Origin: Saccharomyces uvarum
Lineage: Eukaryota > Ascomycota > Saccharomycetes > Saccharomycetales > Saccharomycetaceae
Length of the DNA stretch: 64,000 nucleotides
Assembly: GCA_947243795.1 (NCBI GenBank)
Contig: OX365940.1
Coordinates: 124,001 to 188,000 of the forward strand
Reading direction: 5' to 3'
This document shows positions 1-10,532 of this stretch, in pieces (the stretch's first letter is position 1; each line of letters begins with the position of its first letter). The notes beneath the pieces were generated by a model. It was given only the letters and a program-made list of their open reading frames with translations, did no database searches and was not told where the DNA came from. The position numbers and the translations under genes are program-made.

Positions 1-113
1 CTAGAATCCTTGGCGATACACCGGTCTGGCCTGTGTCCCTGTTGTTTGCTCATTCTTTACAATCCAGGGCTATTTATAATATCAATCACAGGAAAGCTGT
101 AAACGAAAGATAG
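1..113 (+). CDS. TDA9: C-terminal tail of a TDA9/YML081W-like zinc-finger transcription factor (partial)
   Basis: Reading from base 3, the frame is open for 36 codons and ends at TAG 111-113. The peptide (VWPVSLLFAHSLQSRAIYNI in the middle) is hydrophobic and looks like the end of the fungal-specific domain of C2H2 zinc-finger regulators of the Adr1/Rsf2/Tda9 type. In S. cerevisiae YML081W (TDA9) lies directly upstream of DUS1 on the same strand, so position supports the call. Only the last 36 residues are in the window and no zinc finger is visible. The name rests mainly on synteny. Confidence 0.6.
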   Translation, partial: RILGDTPVWPVSLLFAHSLQSRAIYNINHRKAVNER

Positions 114-404
114 ATTCTTAGATGGACATTTCACGCCTCTATGTGTAACATTAAATAATTTTTTCAAAGCAGATTGAAATTTTCGTTTTCATTTCTTTTT
201 GTTCTTGAGTAAGTAGTGAAGTCTAAAAATTAAAAAAAAAAAAAAAAAAAATCGATGAGATAGAAGTGAAAAAGAATAAGAGGAAAGTAAAATAACTGTT
301 TAGGTTGCTCTCGTCACTCACAAGTTTCTAAACTCAAAGTGTTGCCATCGAAATTGTTTAGGTTTTTCAAAATCCGTAATCAACTCAATATTTACCGGTT
401 GCGC

Positions 405-1676
405 ATGACTGATTCTGCCTCGAGTAGTACTAATAAGGCTCTGATGCAAAAATTGACAGGTCCACAGCTTTTTGACAAGATTGGGCGTCCTACTAGGATT
501 GTTGCGCCAATGGTGGATCAATCTGACTTAGCATGGCGTATTTTGTCAAGGAGATACGGTGCCACATTGGCGTACACTCCCATGTTACATGCGAAATTAT
601 TTGCTACCTCGAAGAAATATAGGGAAGACAATTGGTGCTCCCTAGATGGTTCTGACGTGGATAGGCCTTTGGTTGTACAATTTTGTGCCAACGACCCGGA
701 GTATTTGTTGGCTGCAGCTAAATTTGTGGAGGATAAATGTGATGCTGTAGATTTAAATTTGGGCTGTCCTCAAGGTATAGCCAAGAAGGGACACTATGGG
801 TCGTTTTTGATGGAAGAATGGGAATTGGTACATGGTTTAATTAACACCTTGCATAAGAATTTGAAAGTGCCAGTCACCGCCAAAATTCGTATATTTGATG
901 ATCGTGAGAAGAGTTTAAGCTATGCCAAGATGGTATTAGACGCAGGTGCTCAGTTTTTAACAGTACATGGGAGAGTAAGAGACCAAAAGGGTCAAAAGAC
1001 AGGTTTAGCAAACTGGCAAACAATCAAGTATTTAAGAGATGAACTGCCCAAAGAAACTGTCTTTTTTGCCAATGGGAATATCCTATACCCTGAAGATATC
1101 TCACGCTGTATGGAAAACATTGGTGCAGATGCAGTTATGAGCGCCGAAGGGAACCTTTATAATCCTGGTGTTTTCAACGTGGACCACACTCAGGACAAAG
1201 ACAAGATTTTCCCACGTGTAGATAAAATCATCAGGGAATACTTTCAGATAGTCAAGGATTGTCAAGAATCTAAAGCCTCCAAAACAGCGATGAAGTCACA
1301 TTTCTTCAAGATCCTAAGGCCTCTTTTACCACACCATACGGATATCAGATCTGACCTTGCAACCATGAATACGAAGGCCACCTGGGAGGAATGGGAGGAA
1401 AAGATAGTGATACCTGTAGAGAAAGTGGTGGAAGAAATATACCAACAACCGGATATCGAGGTCAAGGATGAAATAACCATCGGCGAGATGCAGGCTTGGG
1501 GCGGTTCGTACAGAACCGTGCCATACTGGAGGTGCCAGCCATATTTTAGGCCTGTTAACGGTATCACTGGTGATAAAAGAGTTATGCAAGGCTTGACAGA
1601 TGCAGACATGAACAAAAAACGTAAAGCTGATGTACCGCTCGAATCTTCTGGTAAAACGAAGGAAGCAAAAGCATAG
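405..1676 (+). CDS. DUS1: tRNA-dihydrouridine synthase 1 (U16/U17)
   Basis: 423 aa. Dus1 is an FMN enzyme that reduces uridines 16 and 17 in the D-loop of cytoplasmic tRNAs using NAD(P)H. Visible Dus features: an APMVDQSDLAWR segment near residues 34-45, the active-site motif DLNLGCPQG with the proton-donor Cys at 121, and a TVHGR phosphate-loop segment near 190. A Lys-rich tail ends the protein. The frame stays open upstream to a GTG at 339, but the first ATG is at 405, and this start gives the length known for S. cerevisiae Dus1. The product matches YML080W over its whole length and shows no break. Confidence 0.96.
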   Translation: MTDSASSSTNKALMQKLTGPQLFDKIGRPTRIVAPMVDQSDLAWRILSRRYGATLAYTPMLHAKLFATSKKYREDNWCSLDGSDVDRPLVVQFCANDPEYLLAAAKFVEDKCDAVDLNLGCPQGIAKKGHYGSFLMEEWELVHGLINTLHKNLKVPVTAKIRIFDDREKSLSYAKMVLDAGAQFLTVHGRVRDQKGQKTGLANWQTIKYLRDELPKETVFFANGNILYPEDISRCMENIGADAVMSAEGNLYNPGVFNVDHTQDKDKIFPRVDKIIREYFQIVKDCQESKASKTAMKSHFFKILRPLLPHHTDIRSDLATMNTKATWEEWEEKIVIPVEKVVEEIYQQPDIEVKDEITIGEMQAWGGSYRTVPYWRCQPYFRPVNGITGDKRVMQGLTDADMNKKRKADVPLESSGKTKEAKA

Positions 1677-1881
1677 TGTGATCGTCGCCTAATATATATA
1701 TATATATATAATAAGAAGATCCCTTTGCTATCTGCCCTTTTACCTAAATCTGAGCTTTTATGTATATATATATATATATATATATCAATACAAGTAGAAA
1801 ATATTCAACGTCGCCTTCATAAGAAAACTCTATTGTAATCTGAAACTCAAACACTCGACTGAGAGCACACCAGAGAAAAAT
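1677..1881. repeat. Two TA dinucleotide tracts between DUS1 and YML079W
   Basis: Alternating TA runs cover about 1692-1710 and 1763-1785. They sit in the DUS1 3' region / YML079W promoter. Such tracts often act in yeast 3'-end formation (TATATA efficiency elements), which is inferred here, and they vary in length between strains. Confidence 0.75.
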
Positions 1882-2487
1882 ATGTCAGCCAATGTACAAG
1901 AAGCTGCTGATGCAGCCATTGAACCGGTAAGCTTTGTCAAAGTCCCTGCACTTGAGCCACCAACTAGTTTGCAACAATTGATCCATGATTGGCAATTGAT
2001 CAAGCACAGAGAAGGTGGGTACTTCAAAGAGACAGATAGGTCTCCCTTGACCATGGACTTAGAAAAGCCACAAAATGAAGACTCTACCGATAGTACAACG
2101 GTGACAAGAAACCAGTCTACGCTAATTTATTACTTGCTGACTCCCGACAGCCCAATTGGGAAATTTCACAAGAATATCAATAGAATCACGCATATTTTAC
2201 AAAGAGGTAAGGGCCAATACGTACTAGTGTACCCTGATGGCCAAGTGAAGTCATTCAGAGTTGGATTTGACTATAAGAACGGAGAAGTATCCCAGTGGGT
2301 CGTCCCCGGAGGTGTTTTTAAAGCAAGTTTCCTTGTGCCAAACGAAGAATTCGACAACGGGTTGTTGATTAGTGAGGTAGTGGTACCTGGGTTTGATTTC
2401 GAAGATCACACCTTCATGAAAGGTGAAGATGAGTTGAAGACACTCGTTGGCCCTGAAAAGTCAGCCGAGTTGGCATTCTTAGTTTAG
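1882..2487 (+). CDS. YML079W: Cupin-fold protein of the DUF985/RmlC-like family (YML079W)
   Basis: 201 aa, the length of S. cerevisiae YML079W, whose crystal structure shows a cupin (jelly-roll) fold similar to plant storage proteins and dTDP-sugar epimerases. Its biological role is unknown. The core (LIHDWQLIKHREGGYFKET, STLIYYLL, VLVYPDG, QWVVPGGVFKASFL, VVPGFDFEDH) is typical of DUF985 proteins, with the His/Glu/Gln-type pocket residues spread along these strands. The ATG at 1882 follows an A-rich leader, and no in-frame ATG precedes it. Confidence 0.93.
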   Translation: MSANVQEAADAAIEPVSFVKVPALEPPTSLQQLIHDWQLIKHREGGYFKETDRSPLTMDLEKPQNEDSTDSTTVTRNQSTLIYYLLTPDSPIGKFHKNINRITHILQRGKGQYVLVYPDGQVKSFRVGFDYKNGEVSQWVVPGGVFKASFLVPNEEFDNGLLISEVVVPGFDFEDHTFMKGEDELKTLVGPEKSAELAFLV

Positions 2488-2649
2488 GTTTCTGTAGTAC
2501 ATTTACTGTCAATATAACCAATAAGAATTAGTTTAGCCCAGCCCCTTTCGCACCGCGATTATTATTAACCTGAATATTTTTCATATTTGTTCTTGAGCAA
2601 AAGGAATAAATTGTAAAGAGGTAAACACCCTCAGAGAGAGCCATCAGTC

Positions 2650-3198
2650 ATGTTTAAACGTTCAGTCATTCAACAATCTCGCCTATTCTCCAACTCTGCT
2701 TCCAGATTGGGCAAGAAGGTATTCTTCGATCCAGCTGTCAACGGTACCAAGATCGGTAGAATTGAATTCGAATTATATGATAATGTGGTCCCCAAGACAG
2801 CTGAAAATTTCAGAGCCTTGTGTACCGGTGAGAAGGGCTGGGGTTACAAAGGTGTTCCTTTCCATAGAATTATTCCAGACTTCATGCTTCAAGGTGGTGA
2901 CACTGACTTGACTAACGGATTTGGGGGCAAATCCATCTACGGTTCCAAGTTTGCTGACGAGAATTTTGTCAAGAAGCATGACAAAGCTGGCTTGCTATCA
3001 ATGGCGAACGCTGGCCCAAACACGAACGGGTCCCAGTTCTTCATCACCACTGTGCCTTGTTCATGGTTGGATGGAAAGCACGTTGTTTTTGGTGAAGTGA
3101 CCAAGGGTATGGACATCGTCAAGACCATTGAATCCTATGGTACTGCTTCTGGTAAGCCAAGAGCTGAAGTTGTCATTGAAGACGCCGGTGAGTTATGA
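2650..3198 (+). CDS. CPR3: Mitochondrial cyclophilin (peptidyl-prolyl isomerase)
   Basis: 182 aa. Cpr3 is the matrix cyclophilin that catalyses proline cis-trans isomerisation, helps refold imported proteins and binds cyclosporin A. The first ~20 residues ([20 protein letters not shown]) form a basic, Ser-rich presequence without acidic residues. The cyclophilin domain follows: [14 protein letters not shown] with catalytic Arg73, NGSQFFITT, and the cyclosporin-pocket Trp in [13 protein letters not shown]. It differs from the S. cerevisiae protein at a handful of positions, for example Leu for Ile before QGGD. No defects seen. Confidence 0.96.
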   Translation: MFKRSVIQQSRLFSNSASRLGKKVFFDPAVNGTKIGRIEFELYDNVVPKTAENFRALCTGEKGWGYKGVPFHRIIPDFMLQGGDTDLTNGFGGKSIYGSKFADENFVKKHDKAGLLSMANAGPNTNGSQFFITTVPCSWLDGKHVVFGEVTKGMDIVKTIESYGTASGKPRAEVVIEDAGEL

Positions 3199-3508
3199 GA
3201 GGTAAAGCCGATGTCTTACACGTTTCTCAACATATGATATACATATCTCTATGTGTATGAAATATTTCTGTTTATAGTACTTACTTATATATAAACTCTC
3301 CTGTTTATTTTAATCAATGAGAGTTATCACTACTCTTCTTGTGTTTATTTAGGTCAGGTATCTGGCTCTTCCATTAACTTGCTATTAGTAAATTTCCGAA
3401 TCCTGTTTTTGACAACCGAAGTGATGATTTCCAACATTCATTATAGAAAAATACAAAGTATACAAAGTCAATATAAGGCGATTTTGCACCTAGGATAGAC
3501 TGTGGGGA
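3199..3508. other. Intergenic: CPR3 3' region and BET5 promoter
   Basis: 310 bp, AT-rich, with TATATA-type elements near 3286 that suit CPR3 3'-end formation. I see no gene or convincing factor site. The BET5 ATG at 3509 is the first ATG in its frame. Confidence 0.5.
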
Positions 3509-3988
3509 ATGGGGATATATTCATTTTGGATCTTTGATAGACATTGTAACTGCATATTTGATAGAGAATGGACACTGGCATCCAATAGTGCAAGTGGTAC
3601 AATAAATTCCAAGCAAACTGAAGAAGATGCAAAACTACTGTTCGGCATGATATTCTCGCTACGCTCTATTACACAAAAGCTATCCAAGGGCTCTGTCAAG
3701 AATGACGTAAGGAGTATATCGACTGGGAAGTATAGAGTCCACACATATTGTACAGCTTCAGGATTATGGTTTGTATTATTATCCGATTTCAAGCAGCAAT
3801 CTTATACTCAGGTATTGCAGTATATATATAGTCATATTTATGTCAAATATGTGAGCAGTAACCTATTGTCGCCATATGATTTTGCTGAAAATGAAAGTGA
3901 AATGAGAGGTCAAGGTACAAGGAAAATTACCAATAGAAACTTTATTTCTGTCTTGGAATCATTTTTAGCACCAATGGTCAATCAATGA
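3509..3988 (+). CDS. BET5: TRAPP complex small core subunit Bet5
   Basis: 159 aa, the usual length. Bet5 (TRAPPC1) is a longin-fold core subunit of TRAPP complexes, the guanine-nucleotide exchange factors for Ypt1 and Ypt31/32 in ER-Golgi and Golgi traffic. The start MGIYSFWIFDRHCNCIFDREW and the FGMIFSLRSITQKLS segment are hallmarks of the TRAPPC1 longin fold. The rest (YRVHTYCTASGLWFVLLSD, then YVKYVSSN) continues the family pattern. Intact and without an intron. Confidence 0.95.
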   Translation: MGIYSFWIFDRHCNCIFDREWTLASNSASGTINSKQTEEDAKLLFGMIFSLRSITQKLSKGSVKNDVRSISTGKYRVHTYCTASGLWFVLLSDFKQQSYTQVLQYIYSHIYVKYVSSNLLSPYDFAENESEMRGQGTRKITNRNFISVLESFLAPMVNQ

Positions 3989-4132
3989 GCATGCGCAGGA
4001 AAACTAAACAAAAAGAAGAGACAAATTACGTCCATTTCTATATTCTGTGTGGAATAGATTAAGTAGTTTTACATATTTTATTAATTTTGTTTACTAATAC
4101 AAATTTAAATCTGGTTTGGTTTTTTGGGGTGA

Positions 4133-6973
4133 TTAATTGTCATTCATGAAAAGATCTGTCCAAAACTCGTCATTTAATGAGTTCACACCCCATGCTAAGG
4201 AATTAATGTCGGTTAGATAATCGTTCAAATTATCAACTGATGAACTAGGTGATGGTTTTATATTAGTTATATCAGTGCTATTAGAACTGTTAATATTCGA
4301 AATGAATGGTGGGGGCAATAGTGTTGATCCTGCCAGGCTCTCTTGAGGTTGGCATGAGGACCCATTAAAGTAGGAAGTGCTATTGATATTCAAGCTCATG
4401 GCGGCAGTATCTCCGCGAACTCTTGAATATACTGGCAACATCTCATCTGGAACAGTCGATATACTTTGGCGGGTATTATTTTCGACGATAGGATCCTGTT
4501 CTTTCTCCATATTTTGTGGTTCCGTTTCATACGTAGTTGTTGGCTGCACGTCGTTTTCATCATGTATTGTTTCGTTGACAGTTTGCCTTTGTGTTTGTTC
4601 TTCTCTTTTTGCATTGTAGCGATCGGCGACATTGATAACCTTGTTTGCATAAGTCTGACAAAATAATGCGATAACATACCTAAATTTGTAAAGAGAATTA
4701 TTGAACGGGTATAGTTCGGATGTCTTTTCCAAGAGATTGTTCACCGTTATCACCAATGCAATGGCACCATCTGTCAATGGCATCAGATCATGAAATGAAG
4801 GTATGGCAACAACGGAGTACCTTAATTTTAATAAAAGCATACCTACAGTGTAGATGATCCTAGACGTATGGAATAAAGGTAAAGAGGTTATTAAAATTGG
4901 CTCTAATTTTGAAAATTCTTCGAGGGCAGATTTGCAACAGTGATAGCACTTAACAAAATCCTCCGTTATTTCTTTGGGTAATTCAAATTTTTCATTTAAG
5001 GCATGGGACCTTTCTCCAATAAATACAGCAAGTTTATACTGATATAGATAAGCCTCCACAGAATAATAAAATGCAATTACTCTTGGCCTATTTCTATCGA
5101 GATTAATGAAAATTTCTTTCAGTTGTCTATGGTATTTTTCTATCAGTTTGTTGATATAGTTTTTCGTAAAATCACAATCATCAAATTCATCGTCATTGAA
5201 GTCTCTTTCGTGTAAGTGAGTGTGGATGTTTTCTAGGACATGGTTCATCCTAGCAAATTGTACTAGGATAGGATCATCAGTCATATCAAATAATAGCTTA
5301 TCATTGTTATTCTGTTGTGATTCTCTTTTTTCTTTGATCAAATCCTGGCACGCCTTTTCAGTGACGTGACTCCAACGAGCCTGTATCGACTGACGTAGAA
5401 AAATTGAAATGTTTAGAGCAGAAACATACACCAATAATATTAATCTGGAACCGCTGCTGTAAAGTTCCAAAGGTGATTTGAATCTATCAGGATCTTCATC
5501 GCTAAACATACCAAAGGATCTATTGACATAAGTGGGTCCCAAATCCCTTGTTAAACAGCAACAGATGTAATTGAATATATGGTATCTTGTCTTGCTGGAC
5601 CATTCAAAGAAATTGTACCATAGACACAATGTAGATAGTGATTCGATTATTTCAATGGATTTATTGTTGGCCTTGAAGATCTGATTTGTAATTAGATTCA
5701 ATACAAAACTATCAAGCTTCATTATCGTTCCTCTGGTTGTTTGTTTGGGAGTTAATACGATGGAAACACAAGACATGATGACAGAAAATAAAATTGGTTT
5801 CCTCTTTCTCAGTTCATCGACGCTGACGTTTTCCTCGACTTTTATAAACGGTAACTTTGACAGATACGAAATTTCTGTCTTGTAAAGATGTAGCCTTAAG
5901 GTGGCTTCTTCATGAGATATAATTCCTACGGATACAGGATCCGATATTGTGGGTAAAAACATGCTCCTTTCAACGAGATCATTCCATTGTTTTGACCACG
6001 TATCCAACTTCATCGAAATATCTCTAATCTTACCCTTTTGAGATATAATTAGTGATTGTAGCTGCTTCCTGAATGACCGTGTCATGTGTTTGGAATATGA
6101 ATTCTTTTGTCTTTTCACTTTACCATTGTAAGTTCCCTCATCTCCCACAACACTGGGTCTGGGCTTGAAAGATGCTTCGCTATTGTTACTGGTGGGGATA
6201 GAAGGCATCGGTATAGGCGAGTTATAGGAACTGTATATTACTGGAGCACCGCTGCTCTTCGCATGCTCATCAGTGGATGCTAATAAGGATATGTTTGTCG
6301 ATATGGAGTTTCCGTCTTTAGATTGCGTAGATTTACTGACAATTCTGTCCTCACTAGGTGTTGGTTCGGCCTCCCTTACTCTTTCTGAAGGTGGCTGGCT
6401 TAACGTTGACCAGAGATCAGACAAGCTCTGTTGAAGTCCAGGTAAAACTGTTCGAGAGTTTGAAACCTGTTTCGTCTCCGAGTCGAGAGGGAAAGTGATG
6501 AGATAGGATGCGTTATTCTTTAAGCTCGATTCCTTAAAATCAACGGGAAATTCACCTTTTGTAGAGACATTCTGTATCGGCGATTCGACGGATGTAGAGG
6601 ATCTCGACCTATGTTTTCTCTTCCTAGTCCTCTTAGCAAGGTCGAATTTGCAAACCTTCTTATGTTTTAGACATCTTTGGCATGGTTTCCTATAGATATC
6701 ATTAGCGTCGGAAGGTACACATTTTTGCTTCAAAGAATGACAACATACGCATGCAAATGAATTTCTTTTGATCTTACCATTTTCAGTAGTCTCTAGTTTG
6801 GTAGAATACAATAGTCTAGTATCGTCGTCAGCGCACCCCTCTATAATTGTCTGTGTAGTCATATCTATGAGTGGGCCATCGGCCCTTGGTGAGGCCATTT
6901 TACTGTTCGCCTTCAAGTTGCCATTGATTTCCTTTCCAGTGGCAAGTCCGGCTACTGAAAATTGTGTGTTCAT
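4133..6973 (-). CDS. WAR1: Zn2Cys6 transcription factor for weak-acid stress response
   Basis: 946 aa (about 944 in S. cerevisiae). War1 binds WAREs and activates the ABC pump gene PDR12 under sorbate, benzoate or propionate stress. The binuclear zinc cluster is complete: Cys75, 78, 85, 98, 101 and 108 (CX2CX6CX12CX2CX6C), with an extra Cys77, followed by a basic RKRKHRSRS linker. The middle of the protein is strongly conserved (for example MTRSFRKQLQSLIISQKGK and the fungal regulatory domain around residues 350-760). The N-terminal ~70 residues and the 770-900 region are much more diverged from S. cerevisiae. The acidic C-terminus (DEFWTDLFMNDN) is the likely activation domain. Confidence 0.96.
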   Translation of the reverse strand: MNTQFSVAGLATGKEINGNLKANSKMASPRADGPLIDMTTQTIIEGCADDDTRLLYSTKLETTENGKIKRNSFACVCCHSLKQKCVPSDANDIYRKPCQRCLKHKKVCKFDLAKRTRKRKHRSRSSTSVESPIQNVSTKGEFPVDFKESSLKNNASYLITFPLDSETKQVSNSRTVLPGLQQSLSDLWSTLSQPPSERVREAEPTPSEDRIVSKSTQSKDGNSISTNISLLASTDEHAKSSGAPVIYSSYNSPIPMPSIPTSNNSEASFKPRPSVVGDEGTYNGKVKRQKNSYSKHMTRSFRKQLQSLIISQKGKIRDISMKLDTWSKQWNDLVERSMFLPTISDPVSVGIISHEEATLRLHLYKTEISYLSKLPFIKVEENVSVDELRKRKPILFSVIMSCVSIVLTPKQTTRGTIMKLDSFVLNLITNQIFKANNKSIEIIESLSTLCLWYNFFEWSSKTRYHIFNYICCCLTRDLGPTYVNRSFGMFSDEDPDRFKSPLELYSSGSRLILLVYVSALNISIFLRQSIQARWSHVTEKACQDLIKEKRESQQNNNDKLLFDMTDDPILVQFARMNHVLENIHTHLHERDFNDDEFDDCDFTKNYINKLIEKYHRQLKEIFINLDRNRPRVIAFYYSVEAYLYQYKLAVFIGERSHALNEKFELPKEITEDFVKCYHCCKSALEEFSKLEPILITSLPLFHTSRIIYTVGMLLLKLRYSVVAIPSFHDLMPLTDGAIALVITVNNLLEKTSELYPFNNSLYKFRYVIALFCQTYANKVINVADRYNAKREEQTQRQTVNETIHDENDVQPTTTYETEPQNMEKEQDPIVENNTRQSISTVPDEMLPVYSRVRGDTAAMSLNINSTSYFNGSSCQPQESLAGSTLLPPPFISNINSSNSTDITNIKPSPSSSVDNLNDYLTDINSLAWGVNSLNDEFWTDLFMNDN

Positions 6974-7364
6974 GTTACAGCTCTCCTTCTGAAAGCCTTC
7001 CCGATCTCGGCTTCTACAGCTGCTAACCTTTACTTACCTTTAAATGGAAATTTGACTTTCAACATCAATGGTCCTTCATTTATCGGATGGCGCGCATAAC
7101 CAAAAGAGGAAGGCGTTTTCACTTGGAAGGGAAAGCAGCTACACTACTACGGAAAAACATGCATCCTTTTAGATTATTTGTTGAATCTGAAAGGAAAGGT
7201 AATATAAATAATTATTACAACAAATGGGTTCTTTTTATATACGCATCAACTTGAAGTTTGGAATGAATGATGATGTGGAAACTATAGAGTAATATTTTCT
7301 TTATGTAATTTTTTGTTGTTGTTTTTTTTTTCCAAAAGAGAATATCAATGGCGTATCAGTAAGT
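6974..7364. other. Intergenic: WAR1 promoter and HMG1 3' region
   Basis: 391 bp between two minus-strand genes. It contains an A-rich segment near 7190-7215, and a run of T near 7320-7331 next to the HMG1 stop. I recognise no gene or specific binding site. Confidence 0.5.
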
Positions 7365-10300
7365 TTAGGATTTAATGCAGGTAACGGACCCATCTTTCAA
7401 ACGATTGATATCAGTGGCATCCAAATTATTAGGTTTTGCTGGCTGGGCAGGTTTCCTGTTGTGTGCCATATGACTTTGCACTAAATGGCCAGCCGCTAGG
7501 GCAGCACATAAGGATAGTTCACCAGCCAAGACGGCACATGCGACAATTCTTGCTAATTGACGAGCATTGGTACCGGGAGCGGTAGCATGTGGGCCTCTTA
7601 CACCCAATAGGTCTAGCATAGCACCTTGTGGTTCTAGAACGGTACCACCACCAATGGTTCCGACTTCGATGGATGGCATGGATACAGAAATTCTTAAATC
7701 ACCGTCCACTTCCTTCATTAATGTTATACAGTTGGAACTTTCAACATTTTGTGCGGGATCTTGTCCCAATGCCAAGAAAACAGCCGTCACTAAGTTAGCT
7801 GCGTGCGCGTTAAACCCACCAACTGACCCAGCCATTGCAGAACCAACCAAGTTCTTGGCTATGTTCAATTCAACTAATGCGGCAACATCACTCTTCAACA
7901 CCTTTCTGACGACATCGCCAGGAATAGTAGCTTCCGCAACAACACTTTTACCACGGCCTTCGATCCAGTTAATTGCAGCTGGTTTTTTGTCAGTACAATA
8001 GTTACCAGAAACTGAAACAATTTCCATATCACCCCAGCCATATTCTTCTACCATTAGCTTTAAAGAATATTCAACACCTTTGGATATCATATTCATACCC
8101 ATCGCATCACCAGTAGTAGTTCTGAATCTAATGAAAAGTAAATCACCTGCCAAACAAGTTTGTACATGTTGCAAACGTGCAAACCTGGATGTGGAGTTGA
8201 ATGCCTTCTTGATAGTATTTTGACCTTCTTCAGAATCAATCCAAATTTTGCAGGCACCTGATCTTATCAAAGTAGGGAAACGAACCACTGGACCTCTTGT
8301 CATACCATCCTTAGTTAAAACGGTTGTTGCACCACCACCGGCGTTAATTGCCTTACAACCACGCATAGCGGAAGCCACTAAACAACCTTCTGTAGTAGCC
8401 ATTGGAATGTGATAGGAAATACCATCAATTACCAATGGGCCAATAACACCAACAGGCAATGGCATATAACCAATAACATTTTCACAACAAGCACCAAATA
8501 CACGATCGTAATCATAGTGTTTATATGGTAAACGATCGGATGCTAAAACGGGAGCTTCTGCCAAAATGGAAAGAGCCTTTCTACGTACTGCAACAGCTCT
8601 AGTGGTATCGCCTAGTTTCTTTTCTAAAGCGTATAGAGGTAACTTACCATGAACAACCAATGCAGCAACTTCTTTGTTTTTCAATTGCTCTGTACTTCCG
8701 CTGTTTAAGAGCGCTTCTATTTCTTCTAGAGGACGTATTTTCTTATCTAAGCTTTCAATATCACGAGATTCATCTTCTTCGCTGGAAGAAAATGAGGATA
8801 CTGAAGAACTTGCTTGGACGATTGTTGAAACTTTTGTTTTAGATTCAGCAGTGACTGTTTTTTTAGTTAAAACTGGAGTAGAAGCCCTTGCTGCTGGAGC
8901 TGTATGAGATTTTTTAGTGAATTCGGTCTTTACTAATTGGTCTGCGGTGTAATTGGTATGAATTCTAGCTGCATTTAGTAAATAAACATTAATGAAAGCA
9001 CTGAATACTAAGGCAAAAAGAACCAATTTACTGACAAATCTATCACGAATGGCAACACTAACATTACGAAGTAATAGAAGAATCATATCCTCAACACGCT
9101 GGTAAGATTTGATAGGCCTATAATATAATAATGGTGTGACGGTAACAATAGCTTGTTCATTGAAGTTTTCAGAGGTGTTTGAAGTAATGAAATCTGGTAA
9201 AGAAATTTGTTTATTATTAGAATATAAGGAGTTGAAGGCGTCATTGACCCAATTAGCGCCAAAGTTGTAGAAGTTGATAAAAACAAACAACAGTATGACA
9301 GATAATTTCATAATAATCACCACCACGCTGAGGTTCAAGAATGAAGAAACTGATTTTTTTTCTGCTTTAGAAATAATTCTTGCTGTGGAGGGAATAACAC
9401 CATCTTCCTCTAAGGTTTGCTTAATTATGGTGGATCTGTGAATAATATTCATTTCCAATCTTAAAGCTAAAATAGCGGAATAGAATGTTGGAGTTAAAAT
9501 CAATTCAAAGATTAGGATAAATGCTGATAATATGCAAAAGTTGGTCAAAGTCTTTAATTGATGAGCATAAATGGAGCATCCAATAAAGGCAATGATACAA
9601 AGCAAATGGTCTTGAATCAAACGGGCGCCTTCTTCACCCATGGCTTCAAAAATGATTTCATCGGTAGTAATTCTTTTAGACAAACCAACTCTTTCAAATT
9701 TTTCTAAGGCATATTGGGCAATCTTGATTTTATGCTTGAAGCCGACAACGACAACAATAAAGGGTAAACCTTCAAAAAGGGTTAAAGCAGAAACTTCCTT
9801 CCCTAAGACACATTGAGTGACATACAATGCCAAGAAAAGAGAAGATGCTGAATTGACCACTGTGGAAGCGCTTAACCAAAAATTCGACCCAGTTTTCCTC
9901 ATATCATTGAAGAGACCAAATATGGTGTAAAACATCATGAAGTAGGCAGTAACGATAATAAGGACGTCGAATGGGTCTGCTTGAGCTAAATTTGTAGTTA
10001 ATACGTCATAGAGAGAATATGCTAGTGTCTTTACGTCGAAAAGACTTTTTTTGTCACTTCTTAATCTCCATTGTGTTCCATCAGTAGAGGAAATTTCTTT
10101 GGATACGTCAAGATCTTCTTGTAAGATGTATTTTGTATTTTCCTTGTCAAAAACGGTATTGGATAGGTCTGGAATGGATGCGGATTCATTTGGACTGTTG
10201 AAATTTAGGTTTAATAGATAGTAGTGATGAGGGGTTGACAATTCACTGGCTTCATTTGGGGTTATTGACACCCAGCCGTTCAAAGAGGAATCTCTGTAGT

Positions 10301-10532
10301 AGTGAGAGCATTCTTGAAAAAGACTATTGGTGTCCCTATTTGGCGCAGTTTCAAAAACACTGTTCGAATCTAGTTGCCAGCCATTGAAATAGTACTGAAT
10401 GACGGATAGATAGGCAAATGCGGATATTATTAAAGACACCAGTATGATATGAATTGGGCGTTTTGCTGAAAACCTAGAAACGTAGGCAATTGGTTTCGCC
10501 ACTAGTTTCAATTTTTTGGATAGCAGCGGCAT
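7365..10532 (-). CDS. HMG1: HMG-CoA reductase 1
   Basis: 1055 aa (1054 in S. cerevisiae). This ER and nuclear-envelope enzyme makes mevalonate from HMG-CoA with 2 NADPH, the rate-limiting step of sterol synthesis. The N-terminal ~525 residues carry about eight membrane segments including the sterol-sensing-type region. A Ser-rich linker with [13 protein letters not shown] follows. The catalytic domain begins near residue 620: [17 protein letters not shown] (~680), TTEGCLVAS with the catalytic Glu, [17 protein letters not shown] with the catalytic Lys (~847), and SHMAHNRKP with the catalytic His (~1020). It is the paralogue of HMG2; synteny and the near-identical catalytic half say HMG1. Confidence 0.97.
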   Translation of the reverse strand: MPLLSKKLKLVAKPIAYVSRFSAKRPIHIILVSLIISAFAYLSVIQYYFNGWQLDSNSVFETAPNRDTNSLFQECSHYYRDSSLNGWVSITPNEASELSTPHHYYLLNLNFNSPNESASIPDLSNTVFDKENTKYILQEDLDVSKEISSTDGTQWRLRSDKKSLFDVKTLAYSLYDVLTTNLAQADPFDVLIIVTAYFMMFYTIFGLFNDMRKTGSNFWLSASTVVNSASSLFLALYVTQCVLGKEVSALTLFEGLPFIVVVVGFKHKIKIAQYALEKFERVGLSKRITTDEIIFEAMGEEGARLIQDHLLCIIAFIGCSIYAHQLKTLTNFCILSAFILIFELILTPTFYSAILALRLEMNIIHRSTIIKQTLEEDGVIPSTARIISKAEKKSVSSFLNLSVVVIIMKLSVILLFVFINFYNFGANWVNDAFNSLYSNNKQISLPDFITSNTSENFNEQAIVTVTPLLYYRPIKSYQRVEDMILLLLRNVSVAIRDRFVSKLVLFALVFSAFINVYLLNAARIHTNYTADQLVKTEFTKKSHTAPAARASTPVLTKKTVTAESKTKVSTIVQASSSVSSFSSSEEDESRDIESLDKKIRPLEEIEALLNSGSTEQLKNKEVAALVVHGKLPLYALEKKLGDTTRAVAVRRKALSILAEAPVLASDRLPYKHYDYDRVFGACCENVIGYMPLPVGVIGPLVIDGISYHIPMATTEGCLVASAMRGCKAINAGGGATTVLTKDGMTRGPVVRFPTLIRSGACKIWIDSEEGQNTIKKAFNSTSRFARLQHVQTCLAGDLLFIRFRTTTGDAMGMNMISKGVEYSLKLMVEEYGWGDMEIVSVSGNYCTDKKPAAINWIEGRGKSVVAEATIPGDVVRKVLKSDVAALVELNIAKNLVGSAMAGSVGGFNAHAANLVTAVFLALGQDPAQNVESSNCITLMKEVDGDLRISVSMPSIEVGTIGGGTVLEPQGAMLDLLGVRGPHATAPGTNARQLARIVACAVLAGELSLCAALAAGHLVQSHMAHNRKPAQPAKPNNLDATDINRLKDGSVTCIKS

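Noticed and set aside
339-404. N-terminal extension of DUS1 by 22 codons
   Set aside because: It would begin with GTG. The ATG at 405 gives the standard 423-aa protein.
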